A DNA stretch of 64,000 bases from Deltaproteobacteria bacterium (GTDB taxonomy: Bacteria; Desulfobacterota; Desulfomonilia; UBA1062), in NCBI GenBank assembly GCA_015486075.1, contig WFSG01000032.1, forward strand, positions 114,449 to 178,448, given 5' to 3'. This document shows, piece by piece, positions 16,271-25,812 of the stretch. Within the stretch, counting starts at the first letter, position 1; each line of letters opens with the position of its first letter. Both the position numbers and the translations under genes were made by a program. The notes below the pieces were generated by a model. It saw nothing but the letters and a program-made list of their open reading frames with translations. It did not search any database and had not been told where the DNA came from.

Positions 16271-17935
16271 ATGAAGTCAAGGATCGAGAAACTGTTGAAG
16301 TTAGCCGTTAATGAGCTTGCAGGTAGGGACGTACTTTCAGACCCAGGGATGGTAGATATTCTGGTGGAAAAACCTTCTAAGAAGGAATTCGGTGATTTTA
16401 CAACCAATGTGGCCATGCTTATAGCTTCTGCAGAAGGTAAGCCACCCAGGGATATCGCGTCCATGATAGTCAATACAATAAGAGATAGTCATGTTGATAT
16501 ATTCTCAAGCGTAGAGATTGCCGGTCCTGGGTTCATAAATTTCAGGGTTAGTCCTGCATACTGGGTAGGGGTACTTAAAGATATATTGAATAATAAAGAC
16601 GACTACGGGAAGAGTGCCTATGGTAAGGGTAAGAGGGTACAGATAGAGTTTGTAAGTGCTAACCCAACAGGGCCGTTACATGTGGGACATGGTAGGGGCG
16701 CTGCTGTTGGAGATACACTGGCAAACATACTTAAGGCAACAGGTTTTCATGTTGAGACAGAGTATTACATAAATGACGTTGGCAACCAGATGAACACTCT
16801 AGGTCGATCTGTTTTTGCTAGGTATCTTGAGCTTCTTGGGAGGAAGTTAGATTTTCCTGAAGACGGGTACCAGGGGGATTACATAAAGGATATTGCCGAG
16901 GAAATAAGGAAAAGGTATCACGATGACTTGTTGCATTATTCAACAGATGAAGCTGTAGCACTGTGCAGGGACTTTGCTTCTGATGTTATACTAGAAGGAA
17001 TAAAGGAAGATCTGGATTTGTTCGGCATAAAATTCGACAGGTGGTTCAGCGAGAAAGTCCTACATGAGGATGGTAAGATACAACAGGCCATTGACACCCT
17101 TGCGTCAAGGGATCTTGTTTATAACTCAGATGGTGCCCTGTGGTTCAGGTCAAGCAGGTTTGGAGACGAAAAGGACAGGGTTGTAAGAAAGAGGGATGGC
17201 ACCCTTACCTATTTTGCATCTGACATCGCATATCACATGGACAAGCTGGCAAGGGGTTATGATACGATTATAGATATATGGGGTGCAGATCATCATGGAT
17301 ATGTTTCAAGGATGAGGGCAGCTGTGAAAGCCCTCGGCGGAAGTGAACGGAGCTTCCATGCCCTTTTGATACAGCTCGTATCCCTTGAAAGGGCAGGCAG
17401 GCCTGTGTACATGTCAACGCGGAAGGGTGAGTTCGTTACCTTGAGGGAGATCTTAGATGAGGTGGGAAAGGATGCTGCACGTTATTTTTTCCTAATGCGT
17501 AAATGTGATAGCCACCTCGTGTTTGATCTGGAACTTGCAAAGAAGAAGACAGAAGAGAACCCGGTGTTCTACATACAGTACGCGCATGCAAGGATATGCT
17601 CGATTCTAAGAAAGGCATCTGAGATGGGCATGGTACCCGATGTAGATGGCGCTGACCTGGATTATGTCTCCAAGGGAGACGACCTTGAGCTTATCAAAGT
17701 CCTGGCAGGCTATCCCTCGCTTCTTGTCTCGTGTGCACGTAGCATGGAACCCCATCATGTGTCCTTTTACCTGCTGGAGCTTGCAGGTCTTTTTCATAGG
17801 TTTTATAATAAGAACAAGGTGATATCGGATAACAAGGAACTCAGCCTGGCTCGACTTTGCCTGGTAGATGCAGTGAGACAGGTCCTGGTCAGCGGGTTGT
17901 CCATTATGGGCATAGATGCCCCAGAGGTTATGTAA
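16271..17935 (+). CDS. argS: Arginyl-tRNA synthetase
   Basis: 554 residues, the usual length. Charges tRNA(Arg) with arginine in the cytoplasm. Seen: the N-terminal add-1 domain, NPTGPLHVGHGRGAAVGDTL with the class I HIGH-type motif (HVGH), YINDVGNQ, the MSTRKGEFVTL segment that replaces KMSKS in this enzyme, and a C-terminal helical anticodon-binding domain ending DAPEVM. The ATG has GAGGTGG upstream. It is followed directly by the SPOR-protein gene, which probably shares its transcript. Confidence 0.97.
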   Translation: MKSRIEKLLKLAVNELAGRDVLSDPGMVDILVEKPSKKEFGDFTTNVAMLIASAEGKPPRDIASMIVNTIRDSHVDIFSSVEIAGPGFINFRVSPAYWVGVLKDILNNKDDYGKSAYGKGKRVQIEFVSANPTGPLHVGHGRGAAVGDTLANILKATGFHVETEYYINDVGNQMNTLGRSVFARYLELLGRKLDFPEDGYQGDYIKDIAEEIRKRYHDDLLHYSTDEAVALCRDFASDVILEGIKEDLDLFGIKFDRWFSEKVLHEDGKIQQAIDTLASRDLVYNSDGALWFRSSRFGDEKDRVVRKRDGTLTYFASDIAYHMDKLARGYDTIIDIWGADHHGYVSRMRAAVKALGGSERSFHALLIQLVSLERAGRPVYMSTRKGEFVTLREILDEVGKDAARYFFLMRKCDSHLVFDLELAKKKTEENPVFYIQYAHARICSILRKASEMGMVPDVDGADLDYVSKGDDLELIKVLAGYPSLLVSCARSMEPHHVSFYLLELAGLFHRFYNKNKVISDNKELSLARLCLVDAVRQVLVSGLSIMGIDAPEVM

Positions 17936-17945
17936 GGGCCATGCA

Positions 17946-18482
17946 GTGAAGAGAAAACGCAGGAGAAAGCCTTATAACCAGCCTGTTATCGTTAACCTAT
18001 TTCTGTTTTTTCTCTCTGTTACAGCGCTCATAGGTGCAGCACTACTTTTTAATCATGCGCTAAATTCACCTGGAATACCCTTGAGGCTAGGTTCTTATGG
18101 CAAGGCCTCCGTGGGTGTGGATAAGGTTTTTGAGCACAATAAAGCTATTCGGAATGCTCCTCCTTCCAACAATGTATCTGACAAGGGAATAAGTAAAGCT
18201 GGCAAGTATGAATACAGCTTCTACGATATCCTTGCCCGGGAACACAAGTTCTCGTCTAGTAATAATTACTGTATACAGATAGCAGCTCTAAAGAACAGGA
18301 CATCTGCAAGGGCCATTGTGAGGAGGCTAAAGAAAAAGCACTTGCATGCCACTATAAGGAAGCAAGGAGGATGGTATCTGGTACAATGGGGAAGTTTTCC
18401 CACGAGGAAGGCTGCCGAAAGGTATAAAAAGGAATTGTCTAAATTTCTAAAAAGAGAGTGCATCGTGGTAAGAATTTTATGA
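17946..18482 (+). CDS. SPOR-domain membrane protein
   Basis: 178 residues from the GTG at 17946, which has TAAGGG 7 nt upstream; a start at 17916 inside argS is possible but lacks such a site. A strongly basic N-terminus (VKRKRRRKPY) precedes one membrane span (about 16-38), a low-complexity linker, and a C-terminal SPOR domain (about 108-178: YCIQIAALKNRTSARAIVRR, WYLVQWGSFPTRKAAERY). SPOR domains bind glycan strands lacking stem peptides at the division site, so a role in cell division or peptidoglycan remodelling is likely (family knowledge). Confidence 0.88.
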   Translation: MKRKRRRKPYNQPVIVNLFLFFLSVTALIGAALLFNHALNSPGIPLRLGSYGKASVGVDKVFEHNKAIRNAPPSNNVSDKGISKAGKYEYSFYDILAREHKFSSSNNYCIQIAALKNRTSARAIVRRLKKKHLHATIRKQGGWYLVQWGSFPTRKAAERYKKELSKFLKRECIVVRIL

Positions 18483-18588
18483 GATACTTTAATGCTGTGC
18501 TGCATTGTGGTCAGATAGCCAAGGCGAGGCTCCTACAACGATAAATCCTGGATCCACAAACATCTTTGTGCTAGATTGAATTAGCCCT

Positions 18589-19647
18589 ATGGACAAGTAC
18601 AATGTAATCCATATAGTTGGTGCCAGGCCACAGTTTATCAAGTTGTCCTCAGTACTAAGGGCATTTGACTCTAAGGACATACCGTGCAAGGTTATACACA
18701 CTGGCCAGCACTATGATTACGAGATGTCATCATTGATGTTCGAGGAGCTGGGGTTAAGGGATCCAGAATACAACCTGGGTATTGGTTCATCGACACATGG
18801 GAGACAGACAGCAGAGATGCTCTCGAGCATAGAGAATGTATTACTCAAGGAAAAGCCACCCGTGGTTATCGTGTATGGGGATACAAATTCCACCCTCGCT
18901 GGGTCACTTGCCTCTGTCAAGCTGAAAATACCGGTTGCACACGTTGAGGCTGGGCTCAGAAGTTTTGAGAGGTACATGCCAGAAGAGATAAACAGGGTAC
19001 TCACCGATCATATGTCTGAACACCTTTTTTGCCCCACTCTAAGGGCAGTAAAGCAGCTTGAGCTGGAGGGTCTAAAAGGTACTTTTACGGGCGATGTTAT
19101 GGTGGATGCCATGAACATTTTTTCTGGGAAAAGTCCACCATGTCCTGTTGAGGGTGAGTTTGTACTTGTGACTATACACAGGCAGGAAAACACGGATAAT
19201 AAGGATAGACTAGCCAAGATATTGGCAGGTATAGAGATGCTCTCGCACGAGCTAAAGGTTGTATTCCCGATACACCCCAGAACAAGGAAAGTCCTGGAAA
19301 ACATGAAATTTTCTTTGCCAGAAGGCCTTTCATTGATCCATCCTGTGGGTTATTTGCACATGCTTTCTATGATAAGGGGAGCAATATGCGTTGTCACGGA
19401 TTCAGGCGGGGTTCAGAAGGAGGCATTCATGCTAAAGACTCCATGCGTGACCGTGCGCAATAAAACAGAGTGGCCTGAGACAGTTGAAGCCGGATGGAAT
19501 AGGCTTGTTGAAGCTGATGATGCCTCCATCTACGGTGCGGTGATGGACATGAAAAATATCCATCCGGGTCAAGGAGATGACATGCCCTTCGGCGACGGCA
19601 GGGCAAGTCACTACATAGCACAGTACATCAAAGAACACTGCCTCTAA
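18589..19647 (+). CDS. wecB: UDP-N-acetylglucosamine 2-epimerase (non-hydrolysing)
   Basis: 352 residues. Interconverts UDP-GlcNAc and UDP-ManNAc for surface polysaccharides. Family motifs: HIVGARPQFIK, HTGQHYDYEMS, VIVYGDTNSTLAGSLAS, HVEAGLRSFERYMPEEINR, TIHRQENTD, and DSGGVQKEAFMLKTPCVTVR. The GARPQF variant rather than GTRPE suggests the group found in glycan clusters. The ATG lacks a clear Shine-Dalgarno. It stands apart from the glycan cluster at 53.7-63.2 kb but could supply it. Confidence 0.93.
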   Translation: MDKYNVIHIVGARPQFIKLSSVLRAFDSKDIPCKVIHTGQHYDYEMSSLMFEELGLRDPEYNLGIGSSTHGRQTAEMLSSIENVLLKEKPPVVIVYGDTNSTLAGSLASVKLKIPVAHVEAGLRSFERYMPEEINRVLTDHMSEHLFCPTLRAVKQLELEGLKGTFTGDVMVDAMNIFSGKSPPCPVEGEFVLVTIHRQENTDNKDRLAKILAGIEMLSHELKVVFPIHPRTRKVLENMKFSLPEGLSLIHPVGYLHMLSMIRGAICVVTDSGGVQKEAFMLKTPCVTVRNKTEWPETVEAGWNRLVEADDASIYGAVMDMKNIHPGQGDDMPFGDGRASHYIAQYIKEHCL

Positions 19648-19713
19648 GTTTTTGTATCCTGGGCCTATTTGGTATGTACTCATGGGGTAATTTAGATAGT
19701 AAGGGGAGGTGTT

Positions 19714-20682
19714 ATGAAATGGACTGGTAAGCCAAGGTCAAAAAAGAAGGCCATTGATCCCAAGCAGATGTTACGGAGGGCTGAGAGAGAGGCAAGAAAG
19801 GGTAAAAAAGAGGACGCACTATGCCTGTTCACCAATTTGGTGGATATCTACCTAGGACAGGGAGCGGGTCTTAAGGCAATTGCAGTAGCCAAGAGTGCAA
19901 GGAGCATTCTTGGACCAGGACCCAAGACACAGGGAATGTTGATCAAGATATATTCCAATGTAGGTCTAAGGGGGGATGCCGAGAAAGAGTATAGGGAGTA
20001 CTCGGGCCAAATGGCAAAGGATAACATCCCTGTTTTCTCTGGCATGGGCTACGGAGAATTTGCAGACTTTATGGACATAATGGAGATTATAAGAACCAAG
20101 AAAGGAAACCTTATCATAAAACAAGGTCAATCTGGAGAGGATATCTACATAATAACCGAGGGCGAATTCGAGGTAATCAGGGATGGTAAAAGGGTTGGCA
20201 TGCTCAAAGAAGGGGATTTATTCGGGGAGATAGGTTTTTTTCGCCACAGACTAAGAACTGCGTCGGTAAGGTCAGTTGATAGTGGCGAGGTGGTAAGGTT
20301 ACCCTCCGATCAATTGAGGGAACTGTGCGATAAGTACCCCCTTGTGGAACAAAGGTTGGAAGAACTTTACACAGAACGTGTTCTAAAGAAGGCAGGGGAA
20401 GATCTTATGCTTGGGCACTCACTTTCTAACTACCAGGTATCTCACCTTAGTATAAGGAAAGGTGATGAACTACCCAATTTTTCAGATGCCACTGTAACAG
20501 TAGTCAAGAAGGGCACGATAGAGATAAACTATGACAAAGGTGGCCTAAGCGTAAAGAGATACATGGGGCCGGGTAGCGTATTCAGGTTTCCTGGGATAAG
20601 GGCACAGGTTAAGGCAGCAAGCGATGTTGAGATTGTACAGGCCGAGATTACTTTTCTAGAAGACCCGAAAGATATGCCATAG
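19714..20682 (+). CDS. Cyclic-nucleotide-binding-fold protein with N-terminal TPR-like region
   Basis: 322 residues. A basic start (MKWTGKPRSKKKAIDPKQML) and TPR-like helices (about 20-100) are followed by a cNMP-binding (Crp-type) beta-roll (about 125-240): ILKQG-like NLIIKQGQSGEDIYIITEGE, VGMLKEGDLFGEIGFF, then LRTASVRSVDSGEVVRLPSD. The phosphate-binding cassette normally holds Gly-Glu plus Arg; here GEIGFFRHRLRTASV keeps these. A third, less clear beta-rich part ends the protein; there is no helix-turn-helix, so it is not a classic Crp regulator. GGAGG precedes the ATG. It overlaps the convergent RNA methyltransferase by 35 bases. Confidence 0.85.
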   Translation: MKWTGKPRSKKKAIDPKQMLRRAEREARKGKKEDALCLFTNLVDIYLGQGAGLKAIAVAKSARSILGPGPKTQGMLIKIYSNVGLRGDAEKEYREYSGQMAKDNIPVFSGMGYGEFADFMDIMEIIRTKKGNLIIKQGQSGEDIYIITEGEFEVIRDGKRVGMLKEGDLFGEIGFFRHRLRTASVRSVDSGEVVRLPSDQLRELCDKYPLVEQRLEELYTERVLKKAGEDLMLGHSLSNYQVSHLSIRKGDELPNFSDATVTVVKKGTIEINYDKGGLSVKRYMGPGSVFRFPGIRAQVKAASDVEIVQAEITFLEDPKDMP

Positions 20683-21325
20683 CTATTCCAGCAGCAATGG
20701 CAACGTTTAGAGACTCTACCCCTGATATGGGTATGCTCACGCTTTCCTTGGATATTCTCATCAGCTCAGGGCTTATACCTGTGCCTTCACGGCCAAGGCA
20801 TAATGCAATTCTGTCTGTTTGCTTGATCTCATCTAGGGATAATCTACCGTAAGGAGTGAGGCTCAAGATGGCGTGAGGTATGGCCTTCAATTGTGAGATC
20901 GAAGCCCTTGCTATCTTAACACCAAGGCATGAGCCCATGGATGCACGTACAGCCTTTGGCGAGAACGGGGATGCACTATCGCCCGTAACTATTACCATGC
21001 CAAATCCAAATGCCTCTGCAGTTCTCACTATGGTTCCAACATTGCCCGGATCCTGAACGCCGTCTAAAACTATTATCCTCTTGTAAAGCGAGGATTCCGA
21101 TATTTGGGCCCAGGGTATGGGAACGAGAGCGATGATACCCTGTGGAGAATCTGTATCTGATAGCTTTTTGAATATTTCATCGCTCACAACTATACACGGG
21201 AATCCTGGTTCTCCATTTTTTCTTATGTAGGACGGTGTTATTGCGGATGCAATAGGTTCTATACCCCTTCTCAGGGCGTCTTCCACCAAGCGTTTCCCTT
21301 CAAGGACCAATAATCTGCGCGACAT
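20648..21325 (-). CDS. TrmH/SpoU-family RNA 2'-O-methyltransferase
   Basis: 225 residues, SPOUT fold. The three family motifs are visible: motif 1 DPGNVGTIVRTAEAFGF, motif 2 LCLGREGTGI and motif 3 PISGVESLNVAIAAGI, which form the SAM-binding knot. The N-terminal part (LVLEGKRLVEDALRRG) is the substrate-binding domain of RlmB-like enzymes. Probable role is 2'-O-methylation of rRNA or tRNA; the exact nucleotide cannot be read from the sequence. The end overlaps the convergent gene by 35 bases. Confidence 0.92.
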   Translation of the reverse strand: MSRRLLVLEGKRLVEDALRRGIEPIASAITPSYIRKNGEPGFPCIVVSDEIFKKLSDTDSPQGIIALVPIPWAQISESSLYKRIIVLDGVQDPGNVGTIVRTAEAFGFGMVIVTGDSASPFSPKAVRASMGSCLGVKIARASISQLKAIPHAILSLTPYGRLSLDEIKQTDRIALCLGREGTGISPELMRISKESVSIPISGVESLNVAIAAGIAMAYLSGLLEK

Positions 21326-21406
21326 CTTAAGCCGTATAAGATCCTTAAAGGCCTTGTTGTGTGTGCTCCTTATGGGTACTGCTTTAGTCCTTGGTCTACC
21401 CAGATA

Positions 21407-22177
21407 CTATTCCCCTTTTTTAATCAGGGTTTTTATGTATGGGCTTACTATGTCAATGGGTAGAGGTACAATGGTATTGGTTGAACCCTCTGAAGACATC
21501 TCCCTTATGGTTTGTAAGAACCTCAGCTGGAGCGCGATAGGCTCCTGTGCAATGAGCTCGGCTGCATCGAGCAGTCTCCTTGCCGCCTGAAACTCACCCT
21601 CGGCATTTATGACCTTTGCCCTTCTTTCTCTCTCGGCTTCAGCCTGTCTTGCCATGGCCCTCTGCATCTCTTCCGGAAGGTCAATATGCTTGAGCTCGAC
21701 CGCAGATACCTTTATACCCCATGGATCAGTCTGTCTGTCCAAGATGCTCTGTATGTGAGAGCTTACTTCTTCCCTCTTGGAAAGCAGCTCATCCAGCTCT
21801 GCCTGGCCGCACACAGAGCGAAGCGTGGTCTGAGAGAGTTGGCTCGTTGCATAAAGGTAGTTCTCAACCTCTATAACTGCCTTCAATGGCTCGATAACCC
21901 TGAAATAAACTACTGCGTTCACCTTTACCGTAACGTTGTCTTTGGTTATCACATCTTGGGGGGGTACATCCTGTACCACGGTCCTAAGGCTTATCCTCAC
22001 ATAGCGGTCAATCAGAGGTACTATTATTATAAGCCCTGGTCCCTTTGGTGCTGATAGTACCCTGCCGAGTCGGAATACAACTGCCCTCTCATACTCATTT
22101 AGCACCTTGATCGCAGAGAACAGAAAAAACAGAATGATAACGACTATAGTTATGCCTACATATCCGCCCATACCCAC
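21407..22177 (-). CDS. Slipin (stomatin/prohibitin/SPFH family)
   Basis: 256 residues. One N-terminal membrane span (about 6-24), then the SPFH/band 7 domain: [49 protein letters not shown], and a coiled coil ([20 protein letters not shown]). Slipins form ring assemblies at the inner membrane and are the partners of NfeD-type proteases, which cleave their C-terminus (known from Pyrococcus). Here the NfeD-type gene is 18 kb away at 40.7-42.0 kb. GGGAGGTGGGT precedes the ATG. It lies 38 bases downstream of the M23 peptidase gene, likely in one transcript. Confidence 0.93.
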   Translation of the reverse strand: MGMGGYVGITIVVIILFFLFSAIKVLNEYERAVVFRLGRVLSAPKGPGLIIIVPLIDRYVRISLRTVVQDVPPQDVITKDNVTVKVNAVVYFRVIEPLKAVIEVENYLYATSQLSQTTLRSVCGQAELDELLSKREEVSSHIQSILDRQTDPWGIKVSAVELKHIDLPEEMQRAMARQAEAERERRAKVINAEGEFQAARRLLDAAELIAQEPIALQLRFLQTIREMSSEGSTNTIVPLPIDIVSPYIKTLIKKGE

Positions 22178-22215
22178 CTCCCTTTTAGAGTTTTTTAGAG
22201 ATATCGAAATATATA

Positions 22216-23817
22216 TTAGATACCTTTGTTATCTGTGCCCATGGCCACGTTCAGGCTTTTGTCCTCGAGCATTGCCAGTCTCTTTGCCGCTACGTGCTTA
22301 AAAAAGGCAAGGTCTTCACCCTTAAGAGGAGGTCCTGCTACTGGTTTGAGCCTTAGTGGATTTATAAACCTGCCATTATGCCTTACCCTGAAATCTAGAT
22401 GGGGACCTGTAGCCAATCCTGTCATACCTACATACCCAATTACCTGACCCTGATGTACATATTTACCTTTTGTGATCCCCCTAGCATACCTAGAGAGATG
22501 TGCATAGTAAGTGTAATAATTGTTCTTGTGTCTTATTCTAATACTATTTCCATATCCGCGTATCCATCCCTTGTAAATGACCCTTCCATCGCCAAGCGCT
22601 ACGATAGGGGTACCCATTGGGGCCGCGTAGTCCACACCGAGATGTGGTCTCCATACGTGTAGTATTGGGTGGAACCTGTGGTAGGTAAACCTAGATGAAA
22701 TTCTGGTATATTTAAGAGGTGCTTTTAAGAACAACTTGTGTACAGGCCTTCCAGTCTCGTCATAATAGCCCTTCTTACCTTTGCCATCATCAAAGTAAAT
22801 GGCAGTGAATTTCTTGCCCTGATTGACAAACCTTGCCGCCATTATCCTGCCAAACCCCTTGAACTTGCCCTCAACATAATATTTCTCAAAAACCAGGGTG
22901 TAGCTATCCCCTGGTCTTATCTCCTTGAAGAAGTTTATATCCCAGGCAAAGATGTCAGCTAGAGACATTATTACTTCGGGCGTGAGTCCAGCGGTGATAC
23001 CGGAGTCATATAGATTGTCCTTGATTACCCCGTGCGCCCGTGCATAGCTTATCTCAACCTTGAGGTCTTTCAGCTCTGCTGCGTAGCTACCCTCTAATGG
23101 GGTTACGACCAGCCTCCTGAAGTCATCGACCTGGTACTCTAGCCTTCCAAGGCGAACAGGTATTGACACCGAAACCCATATGTTCATTTCATGCCCGGGT
23201 TTAACCCGTGACAGGTCAAAACAGGACTTTGCTGATTCTGATATCTCTTCAATCTGGAATGGAGATATTTTAAGATCTGAAAGTGTCTTGTACGCACTTT
23301 GTCCTTTTTTCAACTTCACGTTGACCTCTTTTAGTTTTCCAGCGAAATCAGGTGGAAGTACTGGATTTGTCTGTTCCATTACTGCGTTGATGTCTTCGCC
23401 ATGTATTTCCATAACAAGTTTTTTGATCTCACTTACCTCATACTCAAGCCTTATGAGTGATTGATCCTTTCCCGAGAAGACGAGGACTACCTTGTGGGCA
23501 GGTAAGATCTTTGAAAGGTCGAAGTATTTTCTTGCTGCATCTACAATCTTGTGTATGTCTGCATCGGAGACCCCGTTGTCCATAAGAATGGAGTATATGG
23601 AATTGCCTTTGTCAACGGTAAGAGTCCTTATTATTGGCTTTGGTTCAATACAAGATGTTGTTGCCATGTCTGAATAGCTAGTTCCCTGCGCTTTGCTTTC
23701 AGGTGGTGCATTATCCTTTGCATTGTCATGGCATGCGTACATAGCCAAGGGTAGTAAGGATAACAACAGCGTAAAAAAGATACTAGGAAGCCTACGGCTT
23801 CCACTACGCAACATCAT
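22216..23817 (-). CDS. M23-family peptidoglycan endopeptidase (LysM/OapA-like N-terminus)
   Basis: 533 residues. An N-terminal signal segment ends in AMYAC, a poor but possible lipobox; long OapA/MepM-like domains follow, and a C-terminal M23 (LytM) domain (about 385-500): [14 protein letters not shown] with zinc-binding His and Asp, [11 protein letters not shown], and [12 protein letters not shown] with the HxH-type end. The N-terminal repeats (for example [20 protein letters not shown]) look like the MepM/YebA layout. The protein should hydrolyse peptide cross-links in the periplasm during wall growth. It is divergent from lpxH with fewer than 70 bases between starts. Confidence 0.92.
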   Translation of the reverse strand: MMLRSGSRRLPSIFFTLLLSLLPLAMYACHDNAKDNAPPESKAQGTSYSDMATTSCIEPKPIIRTLTVDKGNSIYSILMDNGVSDADIHKIVDAARKYFDLSKILPAHKVVLVFSGKDQSLIRLEYEVSEIKKLVMEIHGEDINAVMEQTNPVLPPDFAGKLKEVNVKLKKGQSAYKTLSDLKISPFQIEEISESAKSCFDLSRVKPGHEMNIWVSVSIPVRLGRLEYQVDDFRRLVVTPLEGSYAAELKDLKVEISYARAHGVIKDNLYDSGITAGLTPEVIMSLADIFAWDINFFKEIRPGDSYTLVFEKYYVEGKFKGFGRIMAARFVNQGKKFTAIYFDDGKGKKGYYDETGRPVHKLFLKAPLKYTRISSRFTYHRFHPILHVWRPHLGVDYAAPMGTPIVALGDGRVIYKGWIRGYGNSIRIRHKNNYYTYYAHLSRYARGITKGKYVHQGQVIGYVGMTGLATGPHLDFRVRHNGRFINPLRLKPVAGPPLKGEDLAFFKHVAAKRLAMLEDKSLNVAMGTDNKGI

Positions 23818-23846
23818 GGCCTAGTTTATATAAATTAAAACTTGTT

Positions 23847-24530
23847 ATGGCAAGGTTTTTTCTGTTCTGGTACAAAACGCACATGTATGCATTTGTAGCT
23901 GATGTTCATATCAGGCCAGGCTTTGTTCAAGATGAGGATGATTTCCTTTTGTGGCTAGAAGCAATGCTTAGTAGGGCAGATGCCGTGTTCATACTGGGTG
24001 ATTTATTCGATTATTGGTATACTGGCATGGAAAGGGATCACCAAGGCATGATGAATGCACTGAGTTCCCCCAAGGTTTATCTTTTCCCAGGCAACAGAGA
24101 TTTCTTACTTGGAAATCATCCTTCGGCTAGGATAAATGTTTTTTCAGAGGAGCAGGTGCAACGCATATATGGGGAAGATGTCCTAATTTGCCATGGCCAT
24201 ACACTAACGGTACGCGACCCCGGGTTTAAGATACTCCACTGTTTTGGATGGCCTGTCATAGCATTTCTAGACAGGGTTCTCCCCGAGAAGGTCAAGCAGG
24301 CAATCTCAAGATTTCTCGTAAGGTCCTCGGCTCAAGTGAGAGCGCCTTCTGTATCCATACAACTAGACACGGCGTCAAGGCGGGGTGTTGACAGAGTGGT
24401 TTGTGGTCACCTTCATAGGGGTATCATGAAAGATGGGCTTATTGTTTTACCTAGCTTCCTAGACGAGGGTGCATGGCTTGAGTGGGACGAATATGGGCCT
24501 GTTTTCTGTAAAGGGACTATTTCAACATAA
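23847..24530 (+). CDS. lpxH: UDP-2,3-diacylglucosamine hydrolase (LpxH-type metallophosphoesterase)
   Basis: 227 residues with all calcineurin-like metal motifs: DVH, GDLFDYWYTG, GNRDFLLG, CHGHTL and GHLHRG. The GDLFDYW and NRDFLLG forms are typical of LpxH, which makes lipid X in lipid A synthesis. The first 12 residues (MARFFLFWYKTH) precede the usual N-terminus; an ATG at 23883 (MYAFVADVH) would match the family better, but neither start has a clear ribosome-binding site. The gene supports a diderm cell with lipid A. Its end overlaps the convergent TraB-family gene by 14 bases. Confidence 0.9.
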   Translation: MARFFLFWYKTHMYAFVADVHIRPGFVQDEDDFLLWLEAMLSRADAVFILGDLFDYWYTGMERDHQGMMNALSSPKVYLFPGNRDFLLGNHPSARINVFSEEQVQRIYGEDVLICHGHTLTVRDPGFKILHCFGWPVIAFLDRVLPEKVKQAISRFLVRSSAQVRAPSVSIQLDTASRRGVDRVVCGHLHRGIMKDGLIVLPSFLDEGAWLEWDEYGPVFCKGTIST

Positions 24531-25668
24531 TCCTTGCCAGCACAGGCATTGCAACTAGGGCGCCCAATGCACTACCAAGGTTCGCAAAGACTACCACCAT
24601 AAGTATTCTCGTGATCGGGTTTTTCCAGAAACCTTTGATACTTGAAATATCGTCCTGCAAGGATTCGAAATCTGAGACCTTGGGTTTCCTAAGGTAGGCC
24701 TCACTCAGGCCAGCAAACCACCCGGCTGCAAGGGTTGGATTAAGTGACGTGATGGGGGATGCTATTGCTGCGATAAGTATACTGAGCGGATGAGCTAGGG
24801 CCAGGGTTGAACCTAGTGCAGCGAAAAAGGCATTGCTAAGGAGCCACCACTTCATCATCTCGTATCCTTTTTCCCTGCCTCCGCTGAAGAAACCGAGTAC
24901 AATTACAATACCAATAGCAAGTGGTATAAGATACTTTAAAATGTGCCTTCCACCCGGAGGAATCAGCTCCAGCCGTTCAATATTCTCGGGTACATGGTTC
25001 AAGTTTTTCCTGATGCCACCTATATGTCCTGCCCCGACTACGGCAACCACCTTTCTGGATCTGATGTCAGAGATTTTTCTTGCCATGTACTCATCCCTCT
25101 CGTCCAGGAGTACCTTTTTCACGCTTGGCGCCTTCTCTGCCATTTCTTCAACAGCGAGGCTTATTACGTCTGTCCGCTTGAGTTTCTCTATCTCTTTCTC
25201 GCCCACTTCTTCTGTAGAGAACATGGTGCTTATCAGTGCCCAAAACAGCCTCAAGCGTTCTTTAAAAGATAGCATCCTCCATAGGCGCTTCATGGTCACC
25301 TGGATATCCCTGTCCAGTAATGCCACTGGAATACCTTCCTTGTCGGCCTCCTCCACCGCAGCACTCATCTCTGCGCCCGGCTTAACTCCTAGCCTGTCGC
25401 CAATTCTTTTCTGGAAGGATGCTATAACAAGGTTTGCAAGGAGAAATGCTGTTTTCTTTTCCTTAATCACGCTAAAGATATCGGTATCTTCCCAGGGCTG
25501 TGGATTTCTTAGGACATTATACCTTTTTTGGCATAGCTCGATACCAACTGTTTCTGGCCTGAACCTTGATATTGCTTCTTTTACCTCTGCCACGCTACTA
25601 GATGATACATGGGCGGTGCCTACAAGGAGGATTTCCTTGTTGTTTGTGGTTATGAGCTCTTCTGACAT
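24517..25668 (-). CDS. TraB/PrgY-family membrane protein
   Basis: 383 residues. The N-terminal TraB domain (about 1-225) has the conserved VGTAHVSSSSV, VGIELCQKRY and VVGAGHIGG motifs. The C-terminal part has several membrane spans (about 250-382) including YLIPLAIGIVIVLGFF and LGSTLALAHPLSILIAAIAS, ending MPVLARIMLK. Members are known from enterococcal PrgY/TraB, which limit pheromone activity and are proposed metalloproteases; the role in other bacteria is unclear. No signal peptide is seen; the catalytic domain should face the cytoplasm. Confidence 0.9.
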   Translation of the reverse strand: MSEELITTNNKEILLVGTAHVSSSSVAEVKEAISRFRPETVGIELCQKRYNVLRNPQPWEDTDIFSVIKEKKTAFLLANLVIASFQKRIGDRLGVKPGAEMSAAVEEADKEGIPVALLDRDIQVTMKRLWRMLSFKERLRLFWALISTMFSTEEVGEKEIEKLKRTDVISLAVEEMAEKAPSVKKVLLDERDEYMARKISDIRSRKVVAVVGAGHIGGIRKNLNHVPENIERLELIPPGGRHILKYLIPLAIGIVIVLGFFSGGREKGYEMMKWWLLSNAFFAALGSTLALAHPLSILIAAIASPITSLNPTLAAGWFAGLSEAYLRKPKVSDFESLQDDISSIKGFWKNPITRILMVVVFANLGSALGALVAMPVLARIMLK

Positions 25669-25794
25669 GGCATAACTAATACATGGGTGTATTGAGAGGA
25701 GTCAAGCATAGAAAATTATTAACACATTAATCTTGATCTAGCGTGTCCGTCAAGACGGAGTCCAGTTATGTATTGTTATGGAAGACTATATTAG

Positions 25795-25809
25795 AGCCTT
25801 AAAGAGGCT
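25795..25809. repeat. Short hairpin downstream of the opp genes
   Basis: AGCCT-TAAAG-AGGCT, a 5-bp stem beginning four bases after the oppF stop on the reverse strand. No T-tract follows, so at best a weak terminator. A second inverted repeat, TCCGTC-AA-GACGGA, lies at 25746-25759. Confidence 0.3.
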
Positions 25810-25812
25810 GTA

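Noticed and set aside
18555..18570. CACAAA-CATC-TTTGTG hairpin as a terminator before wecB
   Set aside because: Six base pairs only, AT-rich, and no T-tract follows; likely chance.
24833..25675. 280-codon open frame antisense to the TraB-family gene
   Set aside because: Ser/Ile-rich antisense composition and full overlap with a clear TraB-family protein.
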